The position numbers and the translations under genes were made by a program. From Begonia masoniana (lineage: Eukaryota > Streptophyta > Magnoliopsida > Cucurbitales > Begoniaceae), in the NCBI GenBank assembly GCA_022432975.1, contig CM039514.1, forward strand, positions 4,757,519 through 4,821,518: a stretch of 64,000 nt of DNA, given 5' to 3'. Below are positions 1-12,959 of this stretch, one piece after another; the stretch's first letter is position 1, and each line of letters begins with the position of its first letter. Under the pieces are notes generated by a model. It searched no databases. It saw nothing but the letters and a program-made list of their open reading frames with translations, and was not told the origin of the DNA.

Positions 1-465
1 CGGGCCCGGGGCACGACCGGTCGCGGTCGGGAAGTTTTTGGGTGAAGAAAACCCGAGAAGGCCCGACCGATCGGGCATTTAGCCACGATCGGTCGTGGAA
101 ATTGTGGATGGGGCGCGCTGGTGCGCCCCAGCGCGCGCGTAGCTCGCACGCAGCGCGCGGCCTGGGCGCTCCTGGCGCCCAGCGCGCGCCCAGCACCCTT
201 TTGGTGCAAAATTTTAGTTTTTTTTTTTTTTATTTTTCTCCCGATTTCCAACATGTTTTGACCCGACATTTTTCCAACATATTTTAGCGTATTTTAGACA
301 CGTGTTCCAAGAAAAATTGAGGGTTCGAAAAACCCGAACATTGAGCCGGGAATTTTAACAAAACCGAGCCGAATATTTCACGAAAATTATTTTAAACGAT
401 GTTTTAAATACACGTTTGGTTTGCAAACGTGACGCACCGAGCCGGGGCGGGTTCGGGGCGTTACA
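1..465. mobile_element. LTR fragment, left part outside window
   Basis: The segment ends in GGGGCGTTACA, the same type of terminus as the TGTAACGCCCC ends of the LTRs at 58569 and 62141 when read in reverse. Its left end lies outside the window, so the target duplication cannot be checked. It is much more GC-rich than its surroundings, with CGATCGG/CGACCGG palindromes (8-110) and a block of GCGC-rich short repeats (112-198). No real coding sequence is apparent. Confidence 0.65.
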
Positions 466-1501
466 CTATTTTGGAATGAGTTGGACATGCGAATAAATAT
501 TGAAAATGCACTATTAGATTGCAGGTAAAAGCCAGTTTTTTTTAGTTTTATCTGCATAAATTGAACACCGTGAAGATATTCACAGGATTGGAGAAACAGA
601 AAATGGAAAGTACCTCATAATAAAAAAGCCTTTCAAGTATTCATGATCGTGGGGTGGTGCCAATAGTTGTTATTGAGCTGAGAAGAGGAATAGCAGAAGG
701 CAGTTTTGGGGGGCTGGATTTTCCCTTTCCTTAATTCATTTCCCCTGTATCTTTCTTCTTCCTTTCCTCACTCCTCCTTGTTTCCTTCTCTCTGTATTTC
801 TTCTCTGTTCTGATCTCTTTCTTCTTCTGCACCTTAGTTCTGATTCTTCTTCCTGATTTCTTTCTGCTCCCCCCTCTTGCCTTTAATCTTCTCATCCTGT
901 TTTCTTCTCTATTTCCTTTATGCAATTTTGGGTAATTTTACGGAAATAGAGAGCATATTTTAGAGCTGATTCTGGCATTCGAAGTGTTGCCTTTCATTTG
1001 TCATGATGAACCATAACACCACGTATACAATATATCTATAGGCGCGATCAGCTTGGACCCACCAACTCCGGAAAACGACTGCATGGAATTGAAGAGATTT
1101 CCCCAATTTTTTAAAGCCATCCGCCTAATTCGCTTCTCATGCGTGACATCTAGAGAAGGTAATGCCGCTAAATCCTCCACGGAGACTCCAACTTTAGCTG
1201 AATGAGCTGCATCGGACCACCAGGCGCAGGCCAAGAGAGCAAAAAGACAGGTGAGAGCCTGCCTAGGGTTACCCCGCTACAAAAAGAAATTCCGAGCCAG
1301 GGATTGAATATGCACGGCTAGGACTCTGTCAAGAGGAAGAGTTAAATTGTTTAGCAAGAAAATGAAAACTTCCCGAATTTGATCTCAATCATCACCTGCG
1401 CGCCATGTTAGAAAGATTGAATTCAAATTTGAGAACATCTGAACAAAGAAGCTATAGAGTCCGCCATTTTTGCCGACGAAGCTTTCCTTTGTGAAGAACT
1501 G
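466..1501. other. Intergenic stretch with an unidentified short reading frame
   Basis: No gene can be identified. A CT-rich tract lies at 720-900. On the minus strand 1234-1001 is an open frame of 77 codons ending in TGA and preceded by a pyrimidine-rich stretch, so it could be a last exon or a remnant of one. It contains the run GVSVEDLAALPSLDVTHEKR, which I do not recognise. No partner exon or clear start is visible, so I do not call it a gene. Confidence 0.3.
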
Positions 1502-2245
1502 TAGGGGTGAGCATGGTCCGGTCCGGTCCGGTTTCGAGACTGTATCGGACCGGACCGTGGGATTTGGGATTTTTATCCCGAAGTCCAGAACCGGCCCGAC
1601 AAGAGATCAGGACCAGACCAGACCAGACCGAAAGTTTCGGTCCGGTCCCGGTCCGGTCCCGGTTTCTCCCATTATAATGCTGAATTTTGTTTTTTTATTT
1701 AAAAAATAAAAAATTTCAATATTGCATACAAATTTTTTTTCAATATAATCAACATAATAACTATTTATGTTTAAATATATTAAAAGTAACATATATTAAG
1801 TCAACTATCTATGTTTAAAATTAAATCTAAAAAATTCAATCAAACTAACTATGATTAAAATAAAATCTAATAAGATAAAATAAATTCAATATCCAAATGA
1901 AATCCAACTATTTAACATAAAAACTCAATTCAACTGTTCAAAATTATAAGAGTGTTCTTGTTAACAATGAATTTAACAGAAACTAGTTTTAATGTTGGAC
2001 AATTTGGTTCCTTAACTGACAATTAAATTAAAAACGTAAAAATGTAAAAGGAACTAGGAAGGGTTCGGTTCCACGGTCCAGGTTCGGGATTTTAGTACCC
2101 GGACCGAAGACCGGACCAAACCAGATGGGAATTCATTTAGAAGGACCGGTCCCGGACCAAGAAACCGAGAGGACCGACCGAAACTGGACCGAAATCATTG
2201 GTCCGGTCCGGTTCTTGGGAGGCGGTCCGGTCCTGCTCACCCCTA
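1502..2245. mobile_element. hAT-like MITE with TAGGGGTGAGCA ends
   Basis: The two ends are inverted copies: TAGGGGTGAGCA at the left and its complement TGCTCACCCCTA at the right. Next to them are long GGTCCGGTCCGG-rich subterminal repeats in both orientations, around an AT-rich centre (1690-2050). The flanks read TGAAGAAC (1492-1499) and TGAAGAAG (2246-2253), an imperfect 8-bp duplication offset by two bases on the left. Size, termini and an 8-bp target site fit a non-autonomous hAT element. No transposase is present. Confidence 0.7.
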
Positions 2246-2452
2246 TGAAGAAGGACCCAGTGGAAGGTGTTTCTTTGATTTAAGCACGAGGGCTTATTTG
2301 TCTTTTCACTTTTATTTTATTTAATTTTTTTATAATTAAACATCTCTTTTATTAATCAAAAGACAAGAAGGAAAACATAAAAAACAACCTCAAAATTTAT
2401 TTTAAGGAAAAAAAAAACCTAGCTCTCATTAACGACGAAGCTCAATAATCTT

Positions 2453-5400
2453 CTAGCAAATGCCATTGGTCTTATTCTTACTCTCAAGAACAAACTTCTT
2501 CCAAGTTGCAGTGATCTCCCTCTGCACCTCAAGAGCACTTTTCTTTGCCACTACGGTGCCATTGCATTGAGTCGTCGTGCCATTGCATTGAGTCGTCTCT
2601 TCTTTGGAAATCGCTAACTTGGCGGTAACCCTAGCAGGTAGAGTGTCGAGCTCGTGCAACACTTTCTCGATGTCAAACACGAGCCGCTCTGCCAATGTGC
2701 GCGAGAAGTCTTCTCGAATAACGACTCGAAGGACAGTGATGTGTTGTGCATCTGGAGGCATTGTGTAGGCCGGAACGATCCATCCGAAGCGCCTCAACAT
2801 CTCGGAAACCTCGAACTCATTGTGTCGGAGGTTGTCTTTCAAGGAGAAGGCAACGAGGGGGACTCCTTCGTCCTTCGAGACTATGTTGAATCGCCCGGTT
2901 TTTTCTAACCCTTCTTTGAGCACAATCATGTTGTCGCGACAATTTTCCATCACGTTTCGATATCCCTGCATGTTTAAAGTTTTAAATCATGTTAAGAAAT
3001 GTATAAACGATTAAACTATTATTAATCCCCTTGAATTTGTTAGCAAGTTATCATAACATCGTAGTTAAAGATTATAAATTCAAATCTTAACATAGTAAAA
3101 AAACTAACTTCGTTTTAGGAAAAAAAAAATCACATGCAAGTATCAATTAAAAAAAAAATTAGACTATATGTGATGGAGAATGCTTAAGAAATATGTAAAT
3201 TATTTATATTATTTTCAACTGACAAATTTTAAGTTTTTAAAATTGTTGGTAATTTATCAAATCATGACCAATTTCAAGTTTTTAAAATTATCGATAATTA
3301 ATCATGATATTAGAGTTGAATATCCCAAGTTTGAAGGACATATACTATGTCGATAGGCTTAAGCGAGTTTTCGTTTGAAAATTATATGTATATATCGTAT
3401 CATCATCTTCTCACCTCATGGCCAAGGCGAATGAGTTGATAGTACTGAGCAATGACTTGGCTAGAACCTGCAACGCAGAAGAGCTCATAAGAAGTCCGTC
3501 AATGGCGGATTCTGTGTTTAGAGAGAGAAAGAGAAAATGTTGACCTTTGGAGAAATTGAGGGTGAAGGTGGGTTGATCGGCGCCGAGATAGTTGATATGG
3601 AAGATGAGTTCTTCAGGCAAATCCTGCTTGCTCTTCCAAATCACCCACCCGATCCCGGCGTAGACCAGCCCATATTTGTGGCCGCTGACGTTGATGCTCT
3701 TCACCTGTTCCAAACGAAAGTCCCACTCCAGCTCTGGGTACAGAAATGGCGCTATGAACCCTCCGCTTGCGGCGTCAACGTGAATGGGTGTGTCCCATCT
3801 GCAAACATCAAGAATAGACCGTCTAATCAATGAGAAATAAACTACATATTAAAGTAGAAGAATTAGGTATCGTAAATTAATATTACGAATTGAAATGAGG
3901 ATAATTCTGAAATAACATTAACAATAAATCCGTGATTACTCTGGTTCAAAGCGGACAATATTATATTGGAAACGTCGAGAGATATTACAAAAGTAAAATC
4001 TTAAAATGACCTAAATTGATCAAAATTGGGATGAATTTTACAATAACACAAACGTTTTACATGAAAACTTACATATGAGAAAACTACGGTCAAAACACAA
4101 ACATTTTAGAGAGAGAAGAGAGATTTTAGAGAGAGAGAAGGGTGTACCCAGTTTGGCTGTTCTTCTTCACCAAGAGATCATTCAATAGCTTGACATCCTC
4201 AAATTCACCATTGAGGGTAGAGCCCAAAATAGCAGCAACACAGATAGTGTTTTCATCCACCATTTCTACAGCTTTTTCTGGATCCATAACGTAGTATCCT
4301 TCTCTCAGTTTCACCTCCTTCAGCTCCACTTCAAAGTATCTTGCAAATTTCTCCCAGCATACCTTCATAGTATATCAAAAATACACTATCAGCTGCAGTT
4401 GACCCATGTTTTTAGAATTCAATCGATTTTTTTCGTTTTATTTTTTGTAAAGTGTGTAATCGTGGATTTTATCCTCTAATTGTACGTTATAATCTTATAT
4501 TTTGACGTATTATTTATCGATAAATTCATTTATTGGTATATAATTAAAAAATATATTATATAAACCAATGAATAAATAACACGTAAAAATACGTAAACTA
4601 GACAAGTGAGAAAAAATGACATATTTACCTGAACGTTAGCTCCGGTGACAATATTTGGTTTGTCGTAGGGTTTGCCCTCGGCCTTTCGCTTATTTTGCCA
4701 CTTCCTCTTGAATGCTAAGCCGGCCAACATAATGGCCTCCGACGACCCCACCGTTCCAACTCCGACAGCCGCCTCGGAATCACCGAGTGGAGCATTGAAC
4801 AGATGAGCTATAATGTTCACACACCGGTTCTGCATTTTAAATAATTCATTAATTAACTACTACTCTTCCATTATGTGAAAGAATTCTTCAAATAATAAAT
4901 AAAATACTTTATTATTAAATTTAATTAATTAATTAATTAAGAACTTTGAATAAATAACACTAAATTTTTTTTTTCAAAATAATAATATTTAAAAAATGGT
5001 ATTTTATTATTGTGTTAAACCATGTTCCCCCACTGATTATTTTTCCTTGACTTTAATAAAAAAAAGTCTTTTTTTTTATTTTACATTTTTGATGGTTGAC
5101 TTCCATTTAATTTAGATTCAGCCTTTACAAAAAAGTTTATTTATTTTTTATTGCTAGAATTATTTAAGCGGACGTGACTAAATAATACAAGCATTAACAT
5201 ATTAATCTAATTATTTTCCAAATATTATTTACTAATTAATAAAAAAGGTTTAAAGGGATAATATTACAGGTAGAAATAGAGATATACCTGAAGCTCGGTA
5301 GTGACAGGATACTCATCCATGTCGACGTAGTTCTTGTTAATGGAGTCCATGATTAGCTTATCGCATTCCGGCTCCATCCAAGTGGTGACGAAAGACGCCA

Positions 5401-5662
5401 AGTTCAGCCGCGGGTTTCCGTCCAACATCAACTCGTCGTTGATTATCTGGTAAGCCGCCTCTTTCGGGGTCGACATTTCCGGCATCTTGAACCTGCAACA
5501 TTCTTCATGATTCTGGGCAGAAAAACAAAAAACAAAACAAAAACAGAAGATCATGTGGAGTGTTCGAGCTAAGTACCTCGGAAGGGAGGCTCGGACATAG
5601 CGAGACGCAAAGGTCGAATGGATCGACACATCGCTTTCCGACGCCGTCTTAGAGAGCACCAT
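2453..5662 (-). CDS. GAD: Glutamate decarboxylase, plant calmodulin-binding type (7 exons)
   Basis: PLP enzyme converting glutamate to GABA and CO2 in the cytosol (GABA shunt). Exons, 5' to 3' on the minus strand: 5662-5577, 5492-5288, 4829-4629, 4362-4148, 3798-3545, 3467-3415 and 2965-2453. All have GT..AG borders and join in frame to 508 aa, a normal plant GAD length. Visible features are the N-terminal run [20 protein letters not shown], the PLP pocket HVDAASGG, and SGHK with the presumed Schiff-base lysine at about K277. The last 30 residues ([14 protein letters not shown] and a Lys-rich end) match the calmodulin-binding tail, including its Trp; in the family this tail gives Ca2+/CaM control. 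Just before the tail, a 7-residue unit TTQCNGT is doubled. The start ATG follows a GA-rich leader and a TATA box. The paralog number cannot be assigned. Confidence 0.96.
2556..2597. repeat. 21-bp tandem duplication in the last GAD exon
   Basis: Two exact 21-bp copies lie head to tail in frame, doubling TTQCNGT in the linker just ahead of the calmodulin-binding tail. Because it is a multiple of three it does not disturb the reading frame. Confidence 0.9.
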
Positions 5663-5745
5663 GATGATAGAGAGAGAAGAGAGAGTAGAGAGAGAAAGCA
5701 ATGTAGAGAAGAAGAATGGGTGAGGAAGAAAGGAAAGAAACGCAG

Positions 5746-5755
5746 GTATATATAG
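5746..5755 (-). promoter_or_regulatory. Probable TATA box of GAD
   Basis: Read on the minus strand the site is CTATATATAC, about 85-95 bases upstream of the GAD start codon. A GA/CT-rich leader (5663-5745) lies between. Position and sequence fit a core promoter, but no transcript start was measured. Confidence 0.6.
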
Positions 5756-8056
5756 TGAGAGAAGGTCAAAAGGGAGAAAGAAGAAGAAGCCGAAGAAAGG
5801 AAAAAGAAATAGGAACGGGAAGTAGCCGCCATAGATTACGCGGAGAAAGGTCAAATAGTTTTGGTAGTAAAAGTTGAAGACAGAGAGTGGGAACAGTTTT
5901 GGATGGAAAGCAGGGGAACGTGGGGAGGCAGTAGGCACCTTCGCCCTTCCCTGTTCCGACCTGGTTTTTGAATTTACTAAGGTTCGAGTCAATGGGTTGA
6001 ATTCGCAATTTGCAGGGTCGTTTTATTTAATGTTTTCCCTTTCCCCTTATTTACTTTTAATTATTCAAACACAAAAGCTTTGAATTGGTTAAAATTATTA
6101 ATTACCCACAGGCCTAGCGCCTAGAACAATCCACTCCCAAAGACCCGGTCAGTCAATCACGGTGGCCACGGTACGGGTCAATCCATTTCAGAATTGGAAC
6201 GGCAACACCGTCAACCACGATTTTATGGAATTGAAACAAGAATCGGAACAGGAACTGGAACCGGAACCCTAACCCTGGGGTTCCATAACTAAACAGTAGA
6301 ATTCAATTCGATTTCGGTTCGGTCGTGGTTTAGTCCCAATGTGAAACCCAGCTTACTTTGAATCCCAGAAAAGCACAGCTCCCACACAGGGAGAGCCAAG
6401 ACCAACCAAGTGGGTTACAAGGCTATCCCACAATATCCTAAACTTGAAATTTCGGAGCAGCTCAGATTGAAGCCCAGGCTACTTCAAAATTCAGCCCAAC
6501 CCACTGCAAAACACCGCGTAACGTAACCTACTGCAAAACCTAGAAGCCCAGCCAATCCAACTTTATGCGAAGCCAATGCCACTTAAAACTTATAGCCCAA
6601 TTCATTTGCAAATATAACCCAACATATTACCTGCATCAAACCCACTTAGGATTCGTCCGACGAACTAAAGGCAGCCTAGCCCGAATGACATTTGTGACAG
6701 TCTGCTATGTGAAGAAAATGAGAGTCCAATGTGAAGCCCAACTCATATCAAGCAAGTGCACAATCTCAAGAGCAAAAGAGAAACAGTCCAGCAGTTTCTT
6801 GTTCTTGTAATCATTTTTCCTCTTTTTCCAACTATTAATAAAAATTATGTTTATTTAAAGAGGACCGAATGCTCACTCCAACGCAATCTTCATCGCGCTA
6901 AAATAGACCAGGAGAAGAACGACAAGGTCGGATGCTTGGGGAAAAAAATTGGTCACTTCAGGGTTTATCAAGCACCAGAACGCCAAGCACAAGGGCGACA
7001 AATATAGAATGTAAGAAATGCAGAAATCAGTTCAAGAGCCGTAGAGAAGCACATGCTCACCAAGAACATTGCAACAATACTTTCCGGAGATGAGATTTTT
7101 GACCACTGTCTGCTCCTATTTGTTAGAGTACTGTTTTAGTGAAGTTTGTATGTATTTCTTTAACTGCTCCTATTTATAAAATTCGCCAAAATTTAATAAA
7201 GATAAATTTTCAATCATCCGTCGTTGAGACCAAAACATTTGAAGCTCCGAACCCCAGCACTTCAAATCCTTGAAGCCAGGCACATACCACGAATGCCTGT
7301 CTGAATATAATTTCAAAATAACTATTTTGAAAACAATTATGCTTTGTTTTGTATATTTTATATGTACGTCAATATATAATTTGCCTTTAGCCCGAGTTAT
7401 TTCCTTTTTTGTGTGAATACTTGGCAAAATACTATCTAATCTTGGCTTCTTCAATCAGGCACTGTCTTGTCCTTTTTTCATTCGTTTGCATTTTTTTCAG
7501 AAATTAACTAATTAAATATTAAACTAACAAAAAAAAGGGGCAAGTTGGCATGTGACTTTTCACTTCCAATGGTAAAAAATAGGGGGTATCTCAAGATTTA
7601 CTCTTTTGTAGAGTCACTTTTTACATGATACCAATCTCACAATTGCATTAGATAGAACATGGCAGAATTAAACTATCTGAATTCTGGACTGAGAGAGTCC
7701 GGGGGAAAAGACTCGTTCATTGTTGTTTTTCAATCGATAAGCAAGCGAAATACAATAAAAGTGTTGTTAGATAGAAAAAGACACTCTATCAAGTTCCTAA
7801 ATGAAAAGTTAGAAATGACCATTGAATATAGAAAGAAAAAATCCATGCTTTATTTTGTAGTCTGTAATAATCAGCCGTCATTCACTTAATCCGCTCGAAA
7901 AATAAAAGAAAAAAACACAAGATTTCGACACGAAACCCTCTTCGAATTAGAAGTGAGAATACTAACTCTCTAGCTAACATTATATAGAAATCTTATCAAG
8001 TTAACGACAGAGAAGTGCATGAAAAATTACGAATCTTACCTGAGATTTTGAAGATT
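5756..8056. other. Intergenic region upstream of GAD and downstream of GluRS
   Basis: No supportable gene. Bases 6100-6330 hold degenerate repeats rich in GGAAC/GGTTCC-like words, including AACCCTAACCCTGGGGTTCC, probably an old MITE remnant. Bases 6330-6800 repeat words such as AGCCCA and CCCAAC. The open frame at 7659-7889 (+) has no recognisable similarity. The stretch just after it (7900-7960), with AACACAAGATTTCGA and GAAACCCTCTTC words, looks like decayed LTR-type sequence. Confidence 0.4.
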
Positions 8057-11000
8057 TTACTTCAAACACGTCTGTTGTCTGCCATCTGGGATAGCAAATA
8101 GAACAATAGGCTTTGAGTTTCGAATGTAAGGAACATCACATCTAAAATATCCCTTCCTTTCCAGCTGCAGTATTTCTCCACGCTTTACATTCCGCATGTT
8201 TGAATCCCCAATTGCCAGAGTCTCCTTTTTAGTGCATGGATTTAGAACATCAAGAAAATCTTCCCCTTCTTCTATCTGGAATCACAATATACATATCAGC
8301 TTAAATTTCTTTCAATACTTTACCCAGGGATGACAAAAAATCCAGGCAAAAAAGTCCAGCCACCCAGTCTAACCCAGGCACCTTCTAGCACTGCAAGTGG
8401 CTCTGTTAGAGCATAGAACCGGGCATTTGGCTTCCTTATTTCTTAATCGAGGTTGGGCCAAAACCTGAGCCCTATGCTTGGTTTTTCATGAAGGTAACCG
8501 AGCCTGGCCTGACATAGACCTTAAGCATAGGGCTCCTCAAGAGTTTCAGGCCGGTCTGGCCAAACAACTTTCGGACCAGCTGCCTTGAAGTTTGAAAAAC
8601 CAAATCGACCGGTACAAATTACAACCCTGAATTTTTCCACTCTTTTATGCATACAACTTTATGATTTTTAGTACGTTTCAATGGTAAACATTGTCTTTTG
8701 GACCAAGAAATTTAATGCACCAAAACACTATTAAAAAGGCATGAGTTTTTTTTTAACTAAAATTAATTTGCAAGTATTTTAAGAACTTTAACTTAATGAT
8801 GGACATAAGCACTAAACTGTGCTTTCAAACCAAAGGAACATTATCTAGCGACTAGGTATGGTAGATAAGACAGATATTTCCATCATTTAGAAAGAACATT
8901 TTATTAATGTATAGCAAGTATTTCACGAGCTTTGGACCACCAAGACATAATCCATGAATCAAAAAATTTTATTTAATTGAGATTATCATAAATCATACAT
9001 GAATCTAAGTTATCATAAACAATGTATTATAGTAACTTTATGATAATGGCAAACTAGTGCAAGTAAGACATGGATGAGTAAAAGATAACAGAGTATGGGC
9101 CAAATTCATTATACGTTGAAATGGTGTATAATTAATCAAGAAAAAAACTCAAAACTTTTCTCAAAATTCTTTTCACGATGAGTATTTGTTATAAACATTA
9201 CCAAATTATTCACATATCCAACACACCTTTGTTTGTAAGTTTCATATATCGTATTACAATTTCTCATACGCACTTTGAACTAGTAATAATAAAAGGAACG
9301 TACCTTCTTCTTCGTAATGAGATAATCAAAAGACATTAGAGAGAGGTTGACTAGTTCATTTGTATCAGGCAGCCAAGTAAGCTTCAACTTTGTGGTCTTG
9401 ACAGATCCTTCAAGATGCAAAACTCCACTTAACTGAACGACATTTCCAATCTCATCCTTTATAATTTCCTTAATAATGGCATTTCCCCAATCCATCAAGG
9501 TAATTTCCTCATCTACTGAAATGCACTGGGCATCAACCTGATCAATCCATATCTTCTCTGTGTATGTTGTTGATTTTTCGCCAGCCCCTTCATACTTTTT
9601 ATGTTTGGGAATGATCCGAGTAAACGGTTCCTTGGGACCATTGTTAAGGAGTAAGATCACACGCTTTTCTTCTGTGACTGCAGTATATCTAGGACAAACT
9701 GGATCAATAATTTTTTTATTTATCGTCCAAAGTTTGTCCCATTCCATAAGGTTAAGATTTTTTGAAGCCCCCTGAAGAAAAAAATAAAATTGGATAAGTT
9801 TTAACCATCAAAAGACTTGGAAGCAATGAGTAATTTTTTTAAATGTTTGAAGAATATTCGTGCACGTTAGAGCCCTAAGCATAGGTATCTGCTGTATTCA
9901 ACTTGGCACTATAGATAAGGTTCAGAGACACCACCCTTATGCTGAGCTCTAGTAACAAATGATTAACTGTAATGTTTTTTGAGCTTGCAACTCTAATTTA
10001 ATTTCAACGCCATTCATACAATTTTTTTTTTTTTTTATTGAGAATTTCTCAGTGGACACATTTACAAGAGATAAAAGAGTGAATCCCAAAATGTATAGCA
10101 AAATACCTGTTCAAGAATAAATTGGATCAATGATTGAATTTTCAAACCTCTACGAACTATTCCTTGCACAGTGGGAAAACGAGGATCATCCCATCCATCA
10201 ACTTTCCCATTTTGAACAAACCACAAAAGCTTTCGTTTGCTGAGAAGTGTGTAAACCATGTTCAACCGACTGAACTCATAAATGATGACTTTTCTTAAGC
10301 CCATATCTCCTTGAATCCGATAATATTGTGCATTACGATCATGGTATTCACTAGATCGAAGTGCATGGGTAATACCTTCCACTGAGTCAACAAATGGACA
10401 AGCAAAATCATATGTTGGATATATTTTATATTTAGATCCAATCCGATGGTGGGGTATTGGATTGCAGCGATAATAAACAGGATCTCTAAGAGATTTATTT
10501 GGATCTTGCATGTCTAACTTCCCACGGACACAGCATTGCAAACCTCTTTCACTTCCTGCAATCATCTCCTTCCATAATTCCAGACTCTTCTCTGGAGTAT
10601 TAATCCGACACTTAGATTCAATGCCATCCATTCTTTCTATCTGCATTTGCTCTCGTGGAGTATCATCAACATATGCTTTACCCTGTCGAATTAAATTCTC
10701 AGCCATTTCCATCAATTGGGGAAAATAATCTGAAGTATATGTAACAGTTTCGTAATTGATGCCCAAAGTCTCAATGTCTTTCATAACATTTTCCACGAAC
10801 TCGTTGCTTTCTTTAGCTGGATTAGTATCATCAAAACGGATGATTACTTGACCTTGGTACCGCTGGGCAAAGTACTGGTTCAACATTGCCGCTTTTGTGT
10901 GGCCAATATGAAGATAACCACTAGGTTCTGGAGCAAATCGTACTCGCACTTTCCCAATCTCAGCATCTGGAAGATCAACTTCAAATGAAGATGTATTTCC

Positions 11001-12111
11001 AGATTTCCCCTTGTCAGATGTAGATCCACTTGTACTCTTTCCATGTTGGTTGAAAGCTTGTTGCTCTTTCACTCTACCAGCTGGCTGCTTTGCAGAGCCC
11101 TTCTTCCAGACATATGCTGTCAAGATCTCATTCAATGCGTCACTGTACTCCAATAATATAGAATTAAACCATCGTTGAAGATTTTGGTGCTTCTTTGACT
11201 TTTTTAAGTTTTCCCAACGCTGCCAATTACCTAAAGAGAACACAAATACAATCCATTTGTAGGCACAAAAAATACGAATGCATCCACGACTGACCTTCCC
11301 AAAACCAATTACCTGCAATACATGACCAGATTTCTATATCTGCAAGGGACAAGGAGTAGCCCACCAAAACTGTGTGTTTCTCTAAATATTCATCAACATA
11401 AAGGCATGCATTCTCAAATGTAGAACTTGACAATATGATCTGAGCAAACTCCATCCACTCCTCAATCTAAAAGTCAAGGTTATAAAAATGTACTCTCATT
11501 AAACATTAACACTAAGTTATGAACCACCTTTTTTTCCATGCCTTTGCACCAAAAAATTCACTCACCTGTCCAGATTCAAACGCATCTTTTCCAAATAAAT
11601 TAGGAATGTGGGCAACTCTACCAATATAACGTAGTAGAATACTTTTCCCTTGCAATTTAAGCCTATAAAACAGGTTATATAAAGCTAGAGAATTAGTAGC
11701 CAACAAATTTACTTCAAATTTTTTCTTTTTTAGAAAAAAATAATCTCCAAGGAATGGAAAAATGGCACTAAAAGATAATTCTCAAATGCTAAATGAAGTG
11801 GTGCAAATACATACAAGTGATAAATAGAAAATCAAAAAGCATAGCGGTACTTCTCTCAACATTGATAACGCCAGACATATTACATAAGAAGATAAATGAA
11901 GTAGAAAAGTAATACAGTCAAAAAGTTATGGAGAGGAATGGGAAAAAAATTATATTTACCCATTGCGAAAGAGAAGAACGGGAGGAGAACCAGAGGTTTG
12001 ACTGGAATCGATGGGTAAAGCAATAGAAACTAGCTTTGCCGCTACAATGACAGATAAAGGTGGGTTATCGGCAGGAAATGACAAGAGTTGGATATCAAAA
12101 TCCTTCAACAT
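8057..12111 (-). CDS. Cytosolic glutamate--tRNA ligase (6 exons)
   Basis: Charges tRNA-Glu in the cytosol; class I aminoacyl-tRNA synthetase of the eukaryotic/archaeal GluRS-GlnRS type. Exons on the minus strand: 12111-11960, 11662-11566, 11466-11313, 11230-10107, 9771-9304 and 8275-8057. They join in frame to 737 aa. Residues about 1-170 form a GST-like N-terminal domain with SLADIEIWSCIAGNWQRW. A Lys/Gly/Ser linker follows, then the Rossmann core with HIGH at 242-245 and the KMSKS-equivalent LLSKRK at 463-468. The anticodon-binding beta-barrel region carries GAGEK, LMDWGNA and ERKGYFRCD. An in-frame TAG lies just before the ATG, supporting this start. A probable MITE lies in the last intron. 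The length and motif order are complete, so it is likely functional. Confidence 0.95.
8335..8629. mobile_element. Possible degenerate hAT-like MITE in the last GluRS intron
   Basis: The segment starts CAGGGATGACAAAAA and ends TTTGTAA-type sequence in reverse (complement of the right end: CAGGGTTGTAATTTG), so the two ends are imperfect inverted repeats. Inside are GGCCTGGC/GGCCGGTC and ACCGGTAC words. No clear 8-bp target duplication is visible, so the boundaries are tentative. Confidence 0.4.
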
Positions 12112-12925
12112 ATTCTACAAAATGGCACACAAAAAATAGGATTTAAACCCAAATCATTGGTAAAAGCAATAGGGCTGATTGAAAAAAAATGCAAAGTTAG
12201 TCAAAGAATTTTTATCTCTATGTCTCTTTCAGTCGTCAATAATGATGTCAAACACATAAGATCATAATATCCCATAGACAATACTTATTTCTTATAATAC
12301 TTCTTATCTTTTTAGCTCTCACAGGCCGTGACATCAGAACAATAAATTAATCACTTAAGATGCAATCGTAAATTATTCTAGTAGACTAATCAAACTGCCA
12401 GAACAATAAATTTATCACTTAAGAGGCAATCATAATTAATTCTAGTATATTAATCAAACTGCAAGGTACATATTCATGCAAAATAAACTCTCCTATCCCC
12501 TTATTCATCATTTAAATTATAAAATTGTCAGCCACATGCCATATTTTTTGAAAAATACTCAAGTTTCATAAATTCAAAAGAGTTTATTTTTCATGTTATT
12601 TCGACATGCTAACATTAGAATTTGTTTAGGTTTTCTTGAAATTTTACAGGCACTTCCAGATGACAATTTGTATGTATTTAAAGGAACTACCAATTAGATA
12701 ACCACTTTCTCAAATCTCCTAAAGGTAAATCAAAAAGTGATCGAGTCGGAAGACAGAGAAAGAGGTCAAACCAACAAAGACTGGCTATTCTGGGCTACCT
12801 TGCGATGCAAGAGGCAAAAAAAACGACCCCAATAACTTCCACCAGTGAATTATCGGCTCAGTTGTGGCTGTGTAGCGTAAATGAGAAGCAAAAAAGCTGA
12901 GGAAGATATCAATGGCGATGCGGAG

Positions 12926-12959
<34 letters not shown>

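Noticed and set aside
731..925. Lys/Arg/Glu-rich 64-codon ORF on the minus strand
   Set aside because: Low-complexity translation of a CT-rich tract.
5264..5992. Long minus-strand ORF of 242 codons
   Set aside because: It merges GAD exons 1 and 2 with intron and leader sequence. Only 5577-5662 and 5288-5492 are coding.
6270..6290. AACCCTAACCCTGGGG as an interstitial telomere repeat
   Set aside because: Only two CCCTAA-type units, within a degenerate GGAACC repeat context. Too short.
7659..7889. 76-codon plus-strand ORF
   Set aside because: No recognisable domain, codon pattern or splice context. Lies beside LTR-like decayed sequence.
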